Shown piece by piece: positions 34,855 to 47,100 of a DNA stretch of 64,000 bases. Made by a program: the position numbers and the translations under genes. The stretch's first letter is position 1. Each line of letters begins with the position of its first letter. The notes below the pieces were generated by a model. It ran no database searches. It had not been told where the DNA came from and saw nothing but the letters and a program-made list of their open reading frames with translations. Source of the stretch: Protopterus annectens (Eukaryota; Chordata; Ceratodontiformes; Protopteridae); NCBI RefSeq assembly GCF_019279795.1, contig NC_056738.1:401363683-401427682 (forward strand). Reading direction: 5' to 3'.

Positions 34855-35267
34855 AAGATAAAAAAAGACTAGAGATGTCATTTATTTAGCTTACTGCATA
34901 AAATGTCCAAGTTTTTATATAGGTATGATAAATCGTACTTTGAGAGACGGGGTGAGAGAACATGTCTATGCCATAGAGAGGATGAGGGAAATGCGTTAGC
35001 AAGGCATATTTTACAGAATACCACTCAGATTTGTTTTTTTTAGTACTTGAGTTAATTCCTAGGACATGTAGGTTGGGTAATTTTAGGGCTCGTACAGAAC
35101 AACATGAAGTTAAATGGATTGTTAGGAAGCAGGCAGATAAGGGTTATGGTCTCAAAGACAAAATAGTATTAAAGCCTTTTTTTTTTTTTTTTTTTTTTTT
35201 ATCCAAGAGATCATTGAAACATTGATGTATATATTTCTTTGCCCCAAGTGATTTTTTAGCATATATT

Positions 35268-35314
<47 letters not shown>

Positions 35315-35515
35315 TATAATTATGTTAGGTGTAATAAAATTTTGTTATACGTTTCTAAAGGTTTTTAAATGGATTCCCTTAGGTTTTTAACTTTGCATGT
35401 TTTTTGGTTAATTGATGCACTTATAAAAGGAAGTATTAGTGTAATTTGTTCATTAAAGTCTGATGAAGCATCCGTTGAGATGTGAAAGTGTTTACTGAAC
35501 TAGAATAAAATTACT
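34855..35515 (+). mobile_element. Penelope-like element fragment: GIY-YIG endonuclease and 3' tail
   Basis: Plus-strand reading gives 'VIYLAYCIKCPSFYIGMINR' and on to 'TLRDGVREHVYAI'. This aligns with 'IIYLSICKKCQAFYVGKSER' followed by 'KLKNRIYEHNYDI' of the large PLE at 43706-46913. The lysine of the family's FYxGK is lost (FYIGM), and stops follow. The 3' tail includes 'ctgatgaagcatccgttgag', similar in kind to the 3' ends of the other PLE copies here. The reverse transcriptase is absent, so the copy is strongly 5'-truncated. Confidence 0.65.
35271..35306. repeat. (TA)n microsatellite within the PLE tail
   Basis: About 18 AT dinucleotides followed by a poly-T run. A separate poly-T run lies at about 35177-35200. 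Confidence 0.93.
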
Positions 35516-36199
35516 GAACAGTCGTGGCCCTGTGTGCTCTCTTTTTTGTTACTGGACATTATTTTTATTGAGAGGAGCTTTATTCACCAGCTACTTTTTA
35601 TATTTCTCCTAACAAAAGATAAGCCCAAGTCCCAAATTAGTATCAGAAAAAATGTTCAAATACCTGAAAGTTGCTGTTTAAGTTTGTACACATCACAAGG
35701 TAAAAAACATTTTCAGACTCCTGACACTTACTGTATAGGTTTGTATCTATCTTGAGGTCACAAAAAAGGAAAAAACAAAACAAGAGTGGCTTGTTTCCTG
35801 TATTACTAGTTCACCAGAAAAACTGTACCAAGGCAGAGCCAGTGAATAACAGATCTAATTTCTTGACTGACTTTTTCATATTAACAGCAACAATTAGAAT
35901 TAATTACCAGTTAATGTCCAAATCCTGAGAAACAACACAAGTGTTTTAAGTGTACAATTTATGGCTTAGTTAAGTGCAAGTACACTTTTGATAGAAATGG
36001 TGGAGTTTAGATCAGGGTGGTGGTGTTCTTTTGCCAAAACTGGATGAGAAGAAAGAAAATCCCTTGGACAATTTGGAGAAAGAGGGCTGAAAAATCTTAA
36101 GAGAGTCCCTGATTAGCTTGCCCCTTTCATCACACGTTTTAATCACCTCTGCAGCAAAGTGGCCAAATACAATCTCTATCCAAGGGAGAATTTAAAATC
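35516..36199. other. Unassigned stretch
   Basis: No supportable gene or repeat boundary. The two short words 'gtttgtacacatcacaaggt' and 'gtttgtatctatcttgaggt' (near 35680 and 35740) suggest a small diverged direct repeat. Confidence 0.4.
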
Positions 36200-38861
36200 A
36201 CATTTTAACATTATCTGGAAGGTTCTGAGAATGCAGCTAAGCAAACCTCCTTAAAATCTTACCAGTGGTTATATCCTAGAACACAGTCATACTCAAACAC
36301 TGCAAAGGAGGAGTAGTGAACTGTGCAACAAAAGAAACTTAAGTTATTTAAAACAGATTTTTCTTTACAAGAAGAAACTGTAGATAAAACATTCCTCATG
36401 CTGTCACAGTAGGCCAGAATAAACTTTAACATACGAGCCTGTGAGTTTAAAATTCTGGAATTCGAGGTTGCAGAAGTAAACAATTTTTTCCTCATAACCA
36501 TCAATAATTTTCCCATCCTTATTACAAGGGATATGATTGGAATTTAAGTGCTTAGCAGAAGAGGAGTCAACAAAAGCAACAGCTGTTTGGTCAAGTTTGG
36601 GAATAGTGTATAAAAATGTAAAGGACAAACTTTATACACCCTAGCTGCTTTATTAGGGACAGCTGCTTGACTATCAGGAAAATTGCAGGCAGTAAGACAA
36701 AGCAGATAGGACAGGAGGAAAGGGTGTAGGATCTTGAAAATCTTCTGTAACAAACAGTATTTTTTTAGGGAATGAGAAACCTCAGTCTTCTTCCACTGAA
36801 AACACTGTGTCATTCTAGCAATAGTCTCGCAGAAAGAGAAACTCTCACAGGGAGAATCAGAAATAGAGCACTCTACAGAGTCTGAATCAGAAATCTGAGG
36901 ACATAAACTTGAATCCGTTCCTGCATCTTCCTGTTCAGATTCAGAATCTTGAATCTCTTCAGGAAAGGATGCAACCCTCTTTCTTTTACCAGAAACTACT
37001 CTACAAGAAAGATAGATATCCTGAAATCAAACCCTGAGCCAGTCCAAGTAAATTATTCCTATCCAAAGAAATTTGAGGAGGATTACATACATGCTTGGTT
37101 TTCAGTTTCTTTTTCATAGGAAAAATGGGGCCAGCTGTGTTACTAATGGCAGGAGCTGCTTCCCCAGGGATGGGCACAGCATTCTGACACAGCAGGGAAA
37201 CCTTCCTTGTTCCATCTCCCAGGACCTACAAGAGTGGTTCCCCCTTACCCACTGAGGGGACCCCAACAGCCACACATCACATGGCTAACCCCTGGTCCAG
37301 ATGTGTTACTAATGGCAGCCACTGCTTCCCCGGGGATGGACACAGCATTCTGACACAGGAAAACCTTCCCTCTTCCCTCTCTCAGCACAAACAGTGATTC
37401 TCCCTTCCTCAGTGAGGGGACCTCAACAGCTGCAGGGCACATGGCTAACCCCCTGGTCCATAGTAGCTGTAGGTGCTATACCAGAAGGATCCGGGGTAAA
37501 AAAAATAAGTGGTCTGAGGTACAAATTGCCATAGCAGTCACCCAACTTGTGGCAGAGGCAAATGCTAGCATGTGTTGGTGGTAAAGACTTTTATTTTTGT
37601 GGTTGGAGGAAGGTCAGACTGTAGAAGTGACCATCTCTCCTCCATGGTCCAGCCAAAAATGGTGCATCTATTCTGGGGAAAGCAAGCAATAATGCCAGTA
37701 AAACTACCAGTCTAAGAAAGTTACTTTTTTTTTTTTTTTAATATATAAAACACTACAAACATCACTTTCAAAACACTATGGCAGCCCCACAACCTCAAAA
37801 TAAACTACTTTCTGTGGAGAAATTGTGTTTCAGTTAGATATCGCTACTTTTAAGCTGACAGAAGCGAGTGCTCCATTTTAAGTACATTATAGTCTTGAGA
37901 CAATCCGTTCACACACAACACTCGTAGCTTTAAAATAACCTTCCGGAAGAGAAAAGTAATAAAATAAAAATAAGAAAATGGAAGTTTTTCTCTCCCAAAG
38001 GGAACTTAACTGCCCTGCTAAGGAAAGCACAAGCCAGTCATCGATCCTCAAAAGCCTCAGAAGAGCATACTCTTCTGCGGCAGTAAAGCTCTGAAGGGTT
38101 TCATGCCAACTCAGCTTAGCTCAAGCTGCTGGTCAAGTGGAAGGTGTCCTGAAGCTCTGGAAGCTGGTTGGCTGTTATATCTTCGGCAGGATAAAACACA
38201 TAGTGAAGTTTTCTACAGCAGTGATCAATATGAAGTACATACCCTGTATTGGTCCCTTCTTCCTGTCCAGATTCAGAATCTTGAATCTCTTCAGGAAAAA
38301 AAGATATCCCTCTTTTTATGAGAAGCCACCTTAAAAGAAGGATCAATAGCTTGAATTAGACCCAGAGTCTGACCCAGCTGACTATTCTTGACTAAGAAAA
38401 TTTGAGGAGGAGTAGACATACGGTTAGTTTTTCTGTTTCTTTTTGACAGGAAAAATGGGGCCAATAGTGGTATTAATGGCAACAGCAACATCTCCTGGGA
38501 TGGGCACAACATTCTGCCAAAACAAGGAAGTCTCCCCTGTTCCCTTTGTCTGGACCAGCAACAGTGGCTCGCCTTTGCCCAATGAGGGGACCCCAACAGC
38601 CACAGAGGATGTGGCTAACCCACAGTACATAGTGGTAGTAGGTATTACATCAAATGGATCTGGTAAAATCTGAGTGATTCAAGGAACCACACTTGCCCAT
38701 AGCAGAGTTAACCACCTGTGGCTGAGGCAAACTGCTAACCTGATGTGGTGGCAAAGGCTGCTTGCTTAACTTTTTATTTTTGTGAATGGAAGAACTACTC
38801 GAATGACAGACTGTTCCATGGTCAAAATCGAAAATGGTGCATCTCTTGCAGGAAAATAAGA
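36200..38861. repeat. Unclassified ~1.9-kb repeat, tandem locus 2, left of DIRS copy C
   Basis: The same family as 83-2300. The order here is b (36200), c (36940), a second partial c (37300), d (37530), e (37690), a (37820), c (38255) and d (38700). This is one unit and most of a second in head-to-tail array, with block b missing from the second. The short c duplication (37130-37290 against 37300-37460) shows local amplification. The array is cut at 38861 by DIRS copy C and resumes with block e at 48570. No protein family recognised. Confidence 0.65.
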
Positions 38862-39224
38862 AGTTATGTACTTACCATAACATTCTGTTTGTTGTCCACC
38901 TCGCCTATATTCTTGAAGGTTGGACTCGGAGCCATTCACGACTCAGACTTGGATGAATACTAAAGCTCAAGAGCTTCCACTGGCTCGAGGCTAACCCCTT
39001 TGCCATGATGCTCTGGGCCACATCCCAGATCTTGTTTGCAAGCGAAAGATTTAGATTAACGCAAAAAAACAAAGCAGAAAATATATTTATAGCCAAGTAC
39101 AGATGTTTGGTAGGAGACAACCCCCCCTCCCCCGAGACTCCAAATCAACATAACTATGTACATAAGAATAGACTTGTCCACCCATTCCTCCAGGAATGCA
39201 GGAAGTGGGTAAGAGGGTGGGACG

Positions 39225-39332
39225 CAAGAATGTAGGCGAGATGGACAACAAACATAGAACGTTATGGGTAAGTACATAACTTCTTAATGTTATGTTGTCC
39301 TATCTTGCCGTAATTCTTGCAAGTTGGGAGAG
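39225..39332 (-). repeat. Internal complementary region of DIRS copy C
   Basis: The reverse complement of the left end ('gttatgggtaagtacataac' near 39265-39284) meets head-to-head with the complement of the right end ('ttatgttgtcctatcttgcc' at about 39291-39310). Same arrangement as in copies A and B. Confidence 0.7.
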
Positions 39333-42300
39333 TGTCCCAAGCACCTTAATCACAGGGAGGCTCAGGAGAAAATACTTTAATACAGTGGATCCAAAGGAAG
39401 ACCGGTTCTGGGAGGCCACATCTAATTTGCAATGAGTGATGAAGGTATGAGGTCTCACACATGTGGCAGCTGCACAAATAGTTTATAGGAAGTTTGGCAT
39501 GAAAGGCCAAGGATGTATAGACTGCTCTTGTGGAATGTCCCTTTATCTTCCCAGGCAGTTGTTCATTATTCTTACTGCAAGAGAAATATGCAGTCAGACA
39601 TTTTGACAAAGTTACTTTGTAAACTGGTAACCCTTTCTTTTCGTCAGAAAAGGACACAAAAAGCTGGTCTGATTTCTGAGGCCTTTTTTTCTATGCAGGT
39701 AAAAGCGTAGCTGCCTATGTATGTCCAACTGGTGCAATCTATATTCAGCCTTGTCCCTGTAGTTTGGAAAAAAACACAGCCAATTCAACGGATTGGTTTA
39801 TATTATTCTCTGAACAGTATTTTGGAAGAAACGATGGATTAGTTCTCAAGGATATCCTATCCTTGTGAAAAATTATGTAAGGGAAACAAATAGAGCTTGT
39901 AATTGTGATACGCGTCTGGCAGAGATTATAGCTACTGAAAGAGTCTTCTAAGACAAAAACTTCAAATCACAAGATGATGCGGGTTTCAAAGGGTGGTGAA
40001 ATCAATGAGTTTAGAACAAGACTTGGGTCCCAAGGAGCTGGGGACTCTCTGATCGGGGGTCTGAGTAAAAAAGTGTCTAAGAAAACCTTTATATAACCTA
40101 CGAGACATAATGGGAGCTCCATTTCCCCAGTATGGAAATTAGAAATGGCTGCCAACTGAACTCTGATTGTCGCTGCTGCAGCTCCTTTGTCAAAGAGTTT
40201 GGAGAGAAATTCCAGGATAGCGGTAATTAGAGTTGTAAAAGGTTCTATGTTCTGTCCCGCAGCCCAGCATGAAAATCTTTTCCACTTACCAGAATACAAT
40301 CTCCTCTTGGAAGGTTTAGGGGAAGAGGTAAGAACAGGACTCACTGCAGGGGAAAAAACAGCAACATTTGGCCAAGCGTGGAATTGGAGCAGCCATGCTG
40401 TCAACTTAGGGTTTGTACAGATGGATGGAACGCTCCCGATGAGTGGGTAAAAAAAAGTCTGGAACCGGGTCCGGAATCCACGGTTCCTCCAGCAAATTGG
40501 TCCAGAGAAAGGGCAACCAAACCTGTCGAGACCAGTAAGGTGCAATGAGAATCATCTTGCTTTTCAACGGTCTGGCTTTCTGAAGTACTTTCGGTATTAA
40601 GGGGCATGGGGGAAAGACTGAGCAGTCTCGGGGGCCAATCGTGAACCAGTACATCCCTTGGTGACTTCCCCAGAGGAGGAATGAGGGCAAAGTAGTTGCT
40701 GCATTTGGCATTCATGGCAGTGGCAAAAAGGTTTCAGCGAGGCTGCCCCCATTTTTGGAAGATCTCTTCCACAATCTCTGTTTTCAGTGACCACTCGTTA
40801 AGCAACAAAATAGCTCTGCTGAGTTTGTCCACTATCACATTGGATTTCCCCGGGATGTGCGTTGCTATCAGAAAGCGTTGAGAAGCAATCACCCATTGTC
40901 AAACTCGTTGTGCCTCCCGACATAGTGGGTAGGATTTGGTTCCTCCTTGCTTATTTAATACTACACTACTGACATGTCTGTCTGAATTGCAACCGCCAGT
41001 CGGTAGAGAGTCCTGAAATGCCTGCAACGCATAGAGCACCGCTCTCATCTCCAGAATGTTAATGTGCAAGTGGCTTTCGTATTCTTGCCAGAGGCCTTGG
41101 ACTGTCATCCCCGGATAATGCCCCCCCCCAGCCGATCTGGGAAGTGTTCGTGGTCAGTACTGCACTGGGTTGAGGAAGGACAAGGGGTTAGCCCCGACTC
41201 ATCTGGTCTGTTTGCAGCCACCAAAGGAGATCTTTTCTGCAAGAATCCGTGATGATAATCTGATGTGAAAGAGGAAGATCTTGCACTGACCACTGAGCAA
41301 ACAGCAACACTGCAGAACCCTCATGTGTAGTCGTGCTAAGGGAACTAGAATAGCTGCTGCCAATGTACCCAGAACTCAGAGCACATACCTGGCTTGAACT
41401 TTCTTCTTTCACATCAAAAAAAGACTTGCTGATGAAGGGACTGTATTCTGTCTGGGGTAAGTTTTGCAGTCATATTTCTTGAATCCAGTTCTGCGCCTAA
41501 GAAGGTAATATGCTGAGACGGCAACAAGACAGACTTTTTTTTTAAGTTTACTGTGATGCCTAGTCTGGCGCAAAGTGACTGTTTCGTCTCTTGCTCTTAA
41601 TAGATGCTTAGTGGTGGCAGATAGGAGCCAGTCATCTAGAACACACAGAATCCCTGACATCTCAAGTGAGCCCTGACCACTGCCATGCATTTGGTGAACA
41701 CTCTGGGGGCTGTAGTGAGACCAAAGGGCAGGGCTCGAAATTGGTACTGACTGGCTCCCAGCCGAAAGTGTAAGTGTCTCCTGGATCACCTGTCCATCTT
41801 TATATGGTAGTACGCATCCTGGAGATATACTGAGCACATCCAATTGTCTTTCTTGGTAAACGGGAATACTGACCGCAGAGTTACCATCTTTGTTTAGCTT
41901 GCTGAGATCTAGAATGGATCTCCAGTCCCCTGTCTTTTTTGGAACTAAAGAATCTAGGAGTAGGTTCTGGATCCCAGTTGGTCTGTGGGGACCTCTTGGA
42001 TGACTCTTTCTAGCAACAAGAGTTATCTCTTGTGTTGCACAGTCCTTTTGACCGGGTGGAACGTCTGATAAGTATTTGGTTTACTGGAGGAGGAAATGGA
42101 AAATGATATGCAATAGCCTCTGGATATAATTAATTGTACCCATTTGTCTTGGGAGATTTCTTGCCAGACGTTTGGGTACAGTGACAATCGACCCCCAACT
42201 GCCTCCAGAGAAGAGCAGGCAGGACTCCTTTCAGGAGCTCTGGAAGAGGCTGTCAGAAAACGTATCTGTTGCCCTGATTTTGCGGTCCCCTCCCCCTGCT

Positions 42301-43518
42301 GCAAGGCCGGCATCTTCCATTATGACTTACCCCTCTGCCCCTGGGGGAAGAGTCATGTGCGTCAGAGAAACCTTTTTGGGACTTGCAGAACCACATCTTT
42401 CTGCTCTTCTGATCTTTGGGATAAGGTCTAGACGGGCAGAAAAACAGACTCCAACAGCAAATAAGGTCTTCCTGTCCTGCTCGCACCTGGTCAAAGTTTC
42501 TTTCACCTTTGCTCCAAAATGGGATGAACCATCAAAGGGGGCTTTGGTGAAGGAAGACTTGAAGGGCTCGGCAAAGTTGCAAAGGCACATCCAGGAATGC
42601 CTCCTCAGGGAAACTCCTGTCACTGCCGCTCTACTCGCTCCATCAGCTGCATATGAAATGAGTCTCATGGAGGAGTTAACTATGGAATTGAGGGTGGAGA
42701 GCTGTGAGGATACTTTGCCCATAGACCCCTGAGCCACAGCACCCTGAAGGGCATCTCCAAGCTCTTTCAGGAGACCCCTTTGAAGTCTTGTAAAATGGGT
42801 AACATAATCCAGCGACCATAAGGTGAAAGCCACTAAAAAGGTGCGCTTTCCATGTCTGTCCATGGTACTAGACTCCTTAAGAGGATGGACAGACAAGGAG
42901 GTCTCCGATAGCTCCTCCTTAGTGACCGCCACCATCGCATCTACAGGGACACCCTTAATCAGGAATTCCTTCTCTGAGGGGGCACTAATAAATTTGTTAG
43001 GCCTCCTCAAAACAGGCTCCACTGTATCAGGCGATGTCCAGGGCTTATGAGAAATAACACCCAACAGTTAGTCAAATGGGGGAGTCACCCAGGAGGTGGA
43101 AGGGCGAGACACAAAAGTCTCCAGGTATAGAGTTTCATCCTCTGAAGGGTTGGCAGACTTCCAGCCACCCCTCTGCTTCAGGATCTCAAGGATGTTGGAG
43201 AAAGAGACATCCTCAGAGGGGGACCATGGGGACCCCCCTTACAGTCATCCAAATCGGTATCAGACATGACAGACTCAGGGGAGTCTATGTGCTTCCTCTT
43301 GCACAATCTCCTCCTAGGGACTTCGGAGGGGTACTCCTGAGAAGTTCCAGAAGAGACACCACCACCTGCAGGGGCCTCCTGAGGCTCTGGGTCTCTGCGC
43401 TTGGGAAGGGGTGGTGGTGAGGAGATAGACACTGGCACCTGGGAGGGACAAGAGGTTGGCTCTGAGAGCAGGGCTGTCTGGGGAGACAGCACCCTCTCAT
43501 TCAAAAAGCCCCCCTGCC

Positions 43519-43705
43519 CCAATCCGAAGGGATTCTCCGCTCCGAAGAGACAGAAGGTAGACTCCGAGGCAGAGCTGGTGGCTCCGAAACTGAGGTAGGA
43601 GCAAAGCTCAACTCAGCCGAGGCACCGAGAGGTAGAGTTGGATCAGACAACTGTCCGCGCCAACTCTCCTCCCTGGAAGACTAGCGAAAGTGAGCTCCTA
43701 GATTC
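43519..43705. repeat. 187-bp flanking direct duplication, left copy
   Basis: Identical to 46914-47100 except for one visible difference (g against a, in 'gacaact(g/a)tccgcg'). The sequence belongs to the DIRS gag region and not to the Penelope-like element. It is therefore a duplication of the target around the insertion. Confidence 0.92.
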
Positions 43706-46700
43706 ACTAGTTACAAAAGCACCAGAGGAGAAAGGCAACACAGTCCTTGCTGGAAAATGGATTTTAATACCACCAAAACGACTGGAACACAGAGTTAAAA
43801 CCAAGACAGTCCAAAGCACAAACGCTATGTCTACACACCTGCGTTTTCGTTTGAGACACTTCAGATGCAATACATCACATCCAATCCATCCTTACTTTTA
43901 AATACAAACAATTAATTTAATTAGCCAATTAATTAGACACACTTGAAGTACTTCATTATAATTGCACTTGCTATCCCTTACATTCTTAAATACTATTAAA
44001 AACTCATAATTTCAAATAGAACAAATACATCACCATTAAATCTTATTATATGCATAAAAAATCCACAGTTCTTTACATATATTACTAATTACAATAAAAT
44101 CATTCATGATATATAGTATAAATTTTTGAATTAAAAACATTAAAAATCTGCCTACATCCTAACTAATTTGTTAGTCCACATACTCCCGCTAGTGTTTAAA
44201 TAGGGATGTTGCACGAAACACTAACTTTACCCTGTTGAAAATAATAATTTTAACTTCCTTCATTATTAAATTCTTCATATAATGCCTACCACTTAATATA
44301 TTTCTTTATTAAAAAATATAAATCTTAATCAATTATTTAATATTGCCAAACAATATTAGGGCTAGATACCCTATATTCAAAGAGAAAAAGGCAAAAACAA
44401 AGAGCATTAAATAACCTGGCCATTTATTTTAAAAAATTGACATATCACTCACAGCTTAGCTGCCCTCAATTTTAGTACTGGCAGCAAGGACACTATATTA
44501 TTAAGGCCTGGTTGGTTATACGATTCCAATTGGAGTTGCCATAACAATTCTTTGTATTCGATAGTGTCCTCCCAAGGCCCCCCTCGGATGTCTTTCTTCA
44601 CCACTTCTAAAACAAAAAAATAAAACTCTGCATCCACACATTTTGTTTTATGTTTGTACAGAGCATTATTGGAACAACCAGTTCAAATGTCATAGTTATG
44701 CTCATATATCCGATTTTTCAGTTTACGTTCGGATTTCCCCACATAAAAAGCTTGGCATTTCTTACAAATGCTCAAATAAATAATACCACTTGTGTGGCAA
44801 TTTGCATATTCAGTGCTCCTAACCAATATGTCCCTACTCTGTATATGGACTGCATCCCAAGCATATATAAAAGGGCATTGTGGGCAACTTCCACATTTGA
44901 AAGTTCCTATTCTGCCCTTTTTTCTCATTTGCCCCCTCCCCTTTGTCTCAAAATAATTTTTAAGGTTCTTACCCTTCCTATAAGTACATTTCAATGGGTG
45001 ATCAAAAAGGCAATTCAAATCTGACAGCTCACCAAATTTCTGCCATTCAGTTTTAATTAAATTGGAGATAAATTTTGCTTCACCATTATAATCCAAAACA
45101 AGGTTGCTTGCACCATCAAACTCATCTACCTGTCTTGATACCTTCATTAGTTCATCCATTCCTAGAATCGGATAGTATTTATGTTCTCTACCACACACCA
45201 CCTCTTTTTCTACTTCTAATATTAGGGCCTCAGGATAGCCTCTCTCTAGAAACATAATATGTAACTTCTCACATTCTTCATAAAAATCTTTATTCCTAGA
45301 GCACATTCTGCTACCCCTCACATACTGCCCTTTTATTATTCCTTTTTTATGGTGGTGTGGGTGGGCACTAGAATATGACAGGTAAGAATTAGAGTAACTA
45401 TCTTTCCTATAGACCTTCGAAAAGAACTTTCCATCCTCCTTCCCTACATAAATGTCTAAGTATTGTAGGCATTCTTTATTCTTATTGTAAGTGAAGGTAA
45501 GAAAACTAGTAGTGCCAGATAAATAATCAAAAAAAGCAAAAAATTCGCTCTCTGAACCAACCCATAACAGACATATATCGTCCAGGTAACGCTTATATAG
45601 TTTCCAACACTTTTTAAAACTGGAATTGAGAACAAACTTCTGCTCCCATATATCCAAGATAATATTAGCATAAGTGGGTGCACAACGTGCACCCATAGCA
45701 ACTCCCTGGATCTGCCTGAAAAACTCATCCTCATAATGTATAAAATTATTAGCCAATACTAAATCCATAAGAGTCAGGATCAAACGAAAATCATTTTGAG
45801 AGAATTTACCGTACTCAACCAACGCTTCCTCAAACAATTCCATACCTTCCTTGTGAGGTATGGATGAAAACAAGTCAATTATATCTAGGGTTATAAAAGT
45901 TAGATTTTCATCAAAAACCTCTTCCTTCAAGTTCCTCAAGAGATCCCAGGAGTCCTTGACTATACCTGGCCCTTCCTTCAAGATTTCTTTAAGTTTTACA
46001 TCCAGCCATTTAGCAATAGGGGCTGTCACTGAACCTTCAGAGGCAACAATTGGTCTCATAGGTGGATTAATAATATTTTTATGGATCTTCGGCACTCCAA
46101 ATATAACAGGTACTTTTGGTCTATCCACGGACAAATACCTAAAAGTATTAACATCAATAGATCCCTCCAAGAGCAAATCATTGAGCACCACCCCCACTTT
46201 TTGATTCCCTATATTAATCTCATTCAATGAAGACCTCCTATATCTGTCTTCGTTCTCCAATAGTTCCAACATTTTTGATTCATAAATTATCTGGTCCATC
46301 ATAACCGTGCCCCCACCCTTATCTGGTTTTGAAATCCTGATGTTCTTTTCTCCCGCTAGTTGTTGCAATAACTTATTTTCTTCCTTAGTAAGGTTAGGGG
46401 TTACCCTTCTATTAGATAGTTCATTTTTAATTTTTTTCTCCACCAAGTTCTCAAAATTTTTTAGCTGTTGGTTTATAGGGGGGTTATAGATACTTCTTTT
46501 TCTTAAATTATTAACACCTATTCCTATATAATTTCCATCCTGCCCCTGAAACATAAGTTCAAAATTCTTCTTTCGAATAAACAATTTTAAATCAATAAGA
46601 ACTTTACTTACATCAGCTTTTTTATTTGGTACAAATTTCAGGCCCTTTGTAAACAACCGGAAAAAAACTTCATTGACCTCCAGGGCACTATAATTATATA

Positions 46701-46913
46701 TATTATACCCATTCATTTTACATACTATCCCTTCCTTCATCAAACCACCATTCTGGGGCCCATCTTTTACCCCACCATCCAACTCAACTACCACTTCTGG
46801 TTGTTCCTGTTGTAATTCCTGTACTGGGCACGTTGTTTTGACCCCCCCCCCTTGAAAGTTTTTTTGAAAATTCCTTTGGTGATAATTCCTTATTCGCTCA
46901 GATCTTCTTAGTT
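43706..46913 (-). mobile_element. Penelope-like element nested in DIRS copy C
   Basis: The 3,208-bp insertion is defined by the inner edges of the 187-bp direct duplication. The minus strand carries one long protein frame (reverse transcriptase plus GIY-YIG endonuclease) and a ~740-bp A/T-rich 3' region ending near 'gcatctgaagtgtctcaaac', a tail style shared with the other PLE pieces here. At the right edge the frame is already open when it meets the DIRS sequence, with no ATG at the boundary, so the element is probably 5'-truncated. The near-intact frame and one mismatch between the flanks suggest a young insertion. Confidence 0.9.
44449..46913 (-). CDS. Penelope-like reverse transcriptase with C-terminal GIY-YIG endonuclease
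   Basis: About 820 codons. N-terminal landmarks are 'RISKPDKGGGTVMM' and 'MRPIVASEGSVTAPIAKWLD', both typical of PLEs. Reverse-transcriptase core: motif A 'TLDIIDLFSSIPH', motif B 'QGVAMGARCAPTYANI', motif C 'YKRYLDDICLLW' (both aspartates present), then 'QYLDIYV' and 'YRKDSYSNSYLSYSSAHP'. A cysteine pair (CGSCPQCPF) leads to the GIY-YIG domain: 'SGIIYLSICKKCQAFYVGKS' and 'LKNRIYEHNYD'. Its remainder ('FVLEVVKKDIRGGPWEDTIE', then 'NQPGLN') lies at 44637-44449 in the same frame after a single in-frame stop at about 44680. The enzyme nicks the target and primes reverse transcription. The first ATG inside the element is about 68 codons in, consistent with loss of the true start. Confidence 0.88.
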
Positions 46914-47100
46914 CCAATCCGAAGGGATTCTCCGCTCCGAAGAGACAGAAGGTAGACTCCGAGGCAGAGCTGGTGGCTCCGAAACTGAGGTAGGAGCAAA
47001 GCTCAACTCAGCCGAGGCACCGAGAGGTAGAGTTGGATCAGACAACTATCCGCGCCAACTCTCCTCCCTGGAAGACTAGCGAAAGTGAGCTCCTAGATTC
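46914..47100. repeat. 187-bp flanking direct duplication, right copy
   Basis: The partner of 43519-43705. DIRS gag sequence continues uninterrupted rightward from here ('cttgatgtcggaaggagccg'), which shows that the duplication came from the DIRS host and not from the inserted element. Confidence 0.92.

Larger units (their letters stand above)
38862..43705 (-). mobile_element. DIRS copy C, 3' part up to the nested Penelope-like element
   Basis: The left terminus 'aagttatgtacttaccataa' starts an inverted repeat with 39225-39283, where the internal complementary region joins it to a segment complementary to the right end ('gttgtcctatcttgccgtaa' against the reverse of 48545-48565). Going right: recombinase (39346-40550, with the 'KGHSTRAVYTS' box and 'GAAAATIRVQLAAI'), RNase H (about 40600-41400), reverse transcriptase (about 41400-42150, with a 'LDDWLL' motif) and gag (42300 onward, with 'HFTRLQRGLLKELGDAL'). 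The gag region is interrupted at 43705. Fossil with multiple breaks. Confidence 0.83.

Noticed and set aside
45860-46489. Plus-strand frames within the PLE
   Set aside because: They are shadows of the 744-codon minus-strand frame, which carries all the family motifs.
43519-47100. 187-bp flanks as LTRs of the inserted element
   Set aside because: The flank text is DIRS gag sequence that continues outside the right copy, so it is a target duplication.
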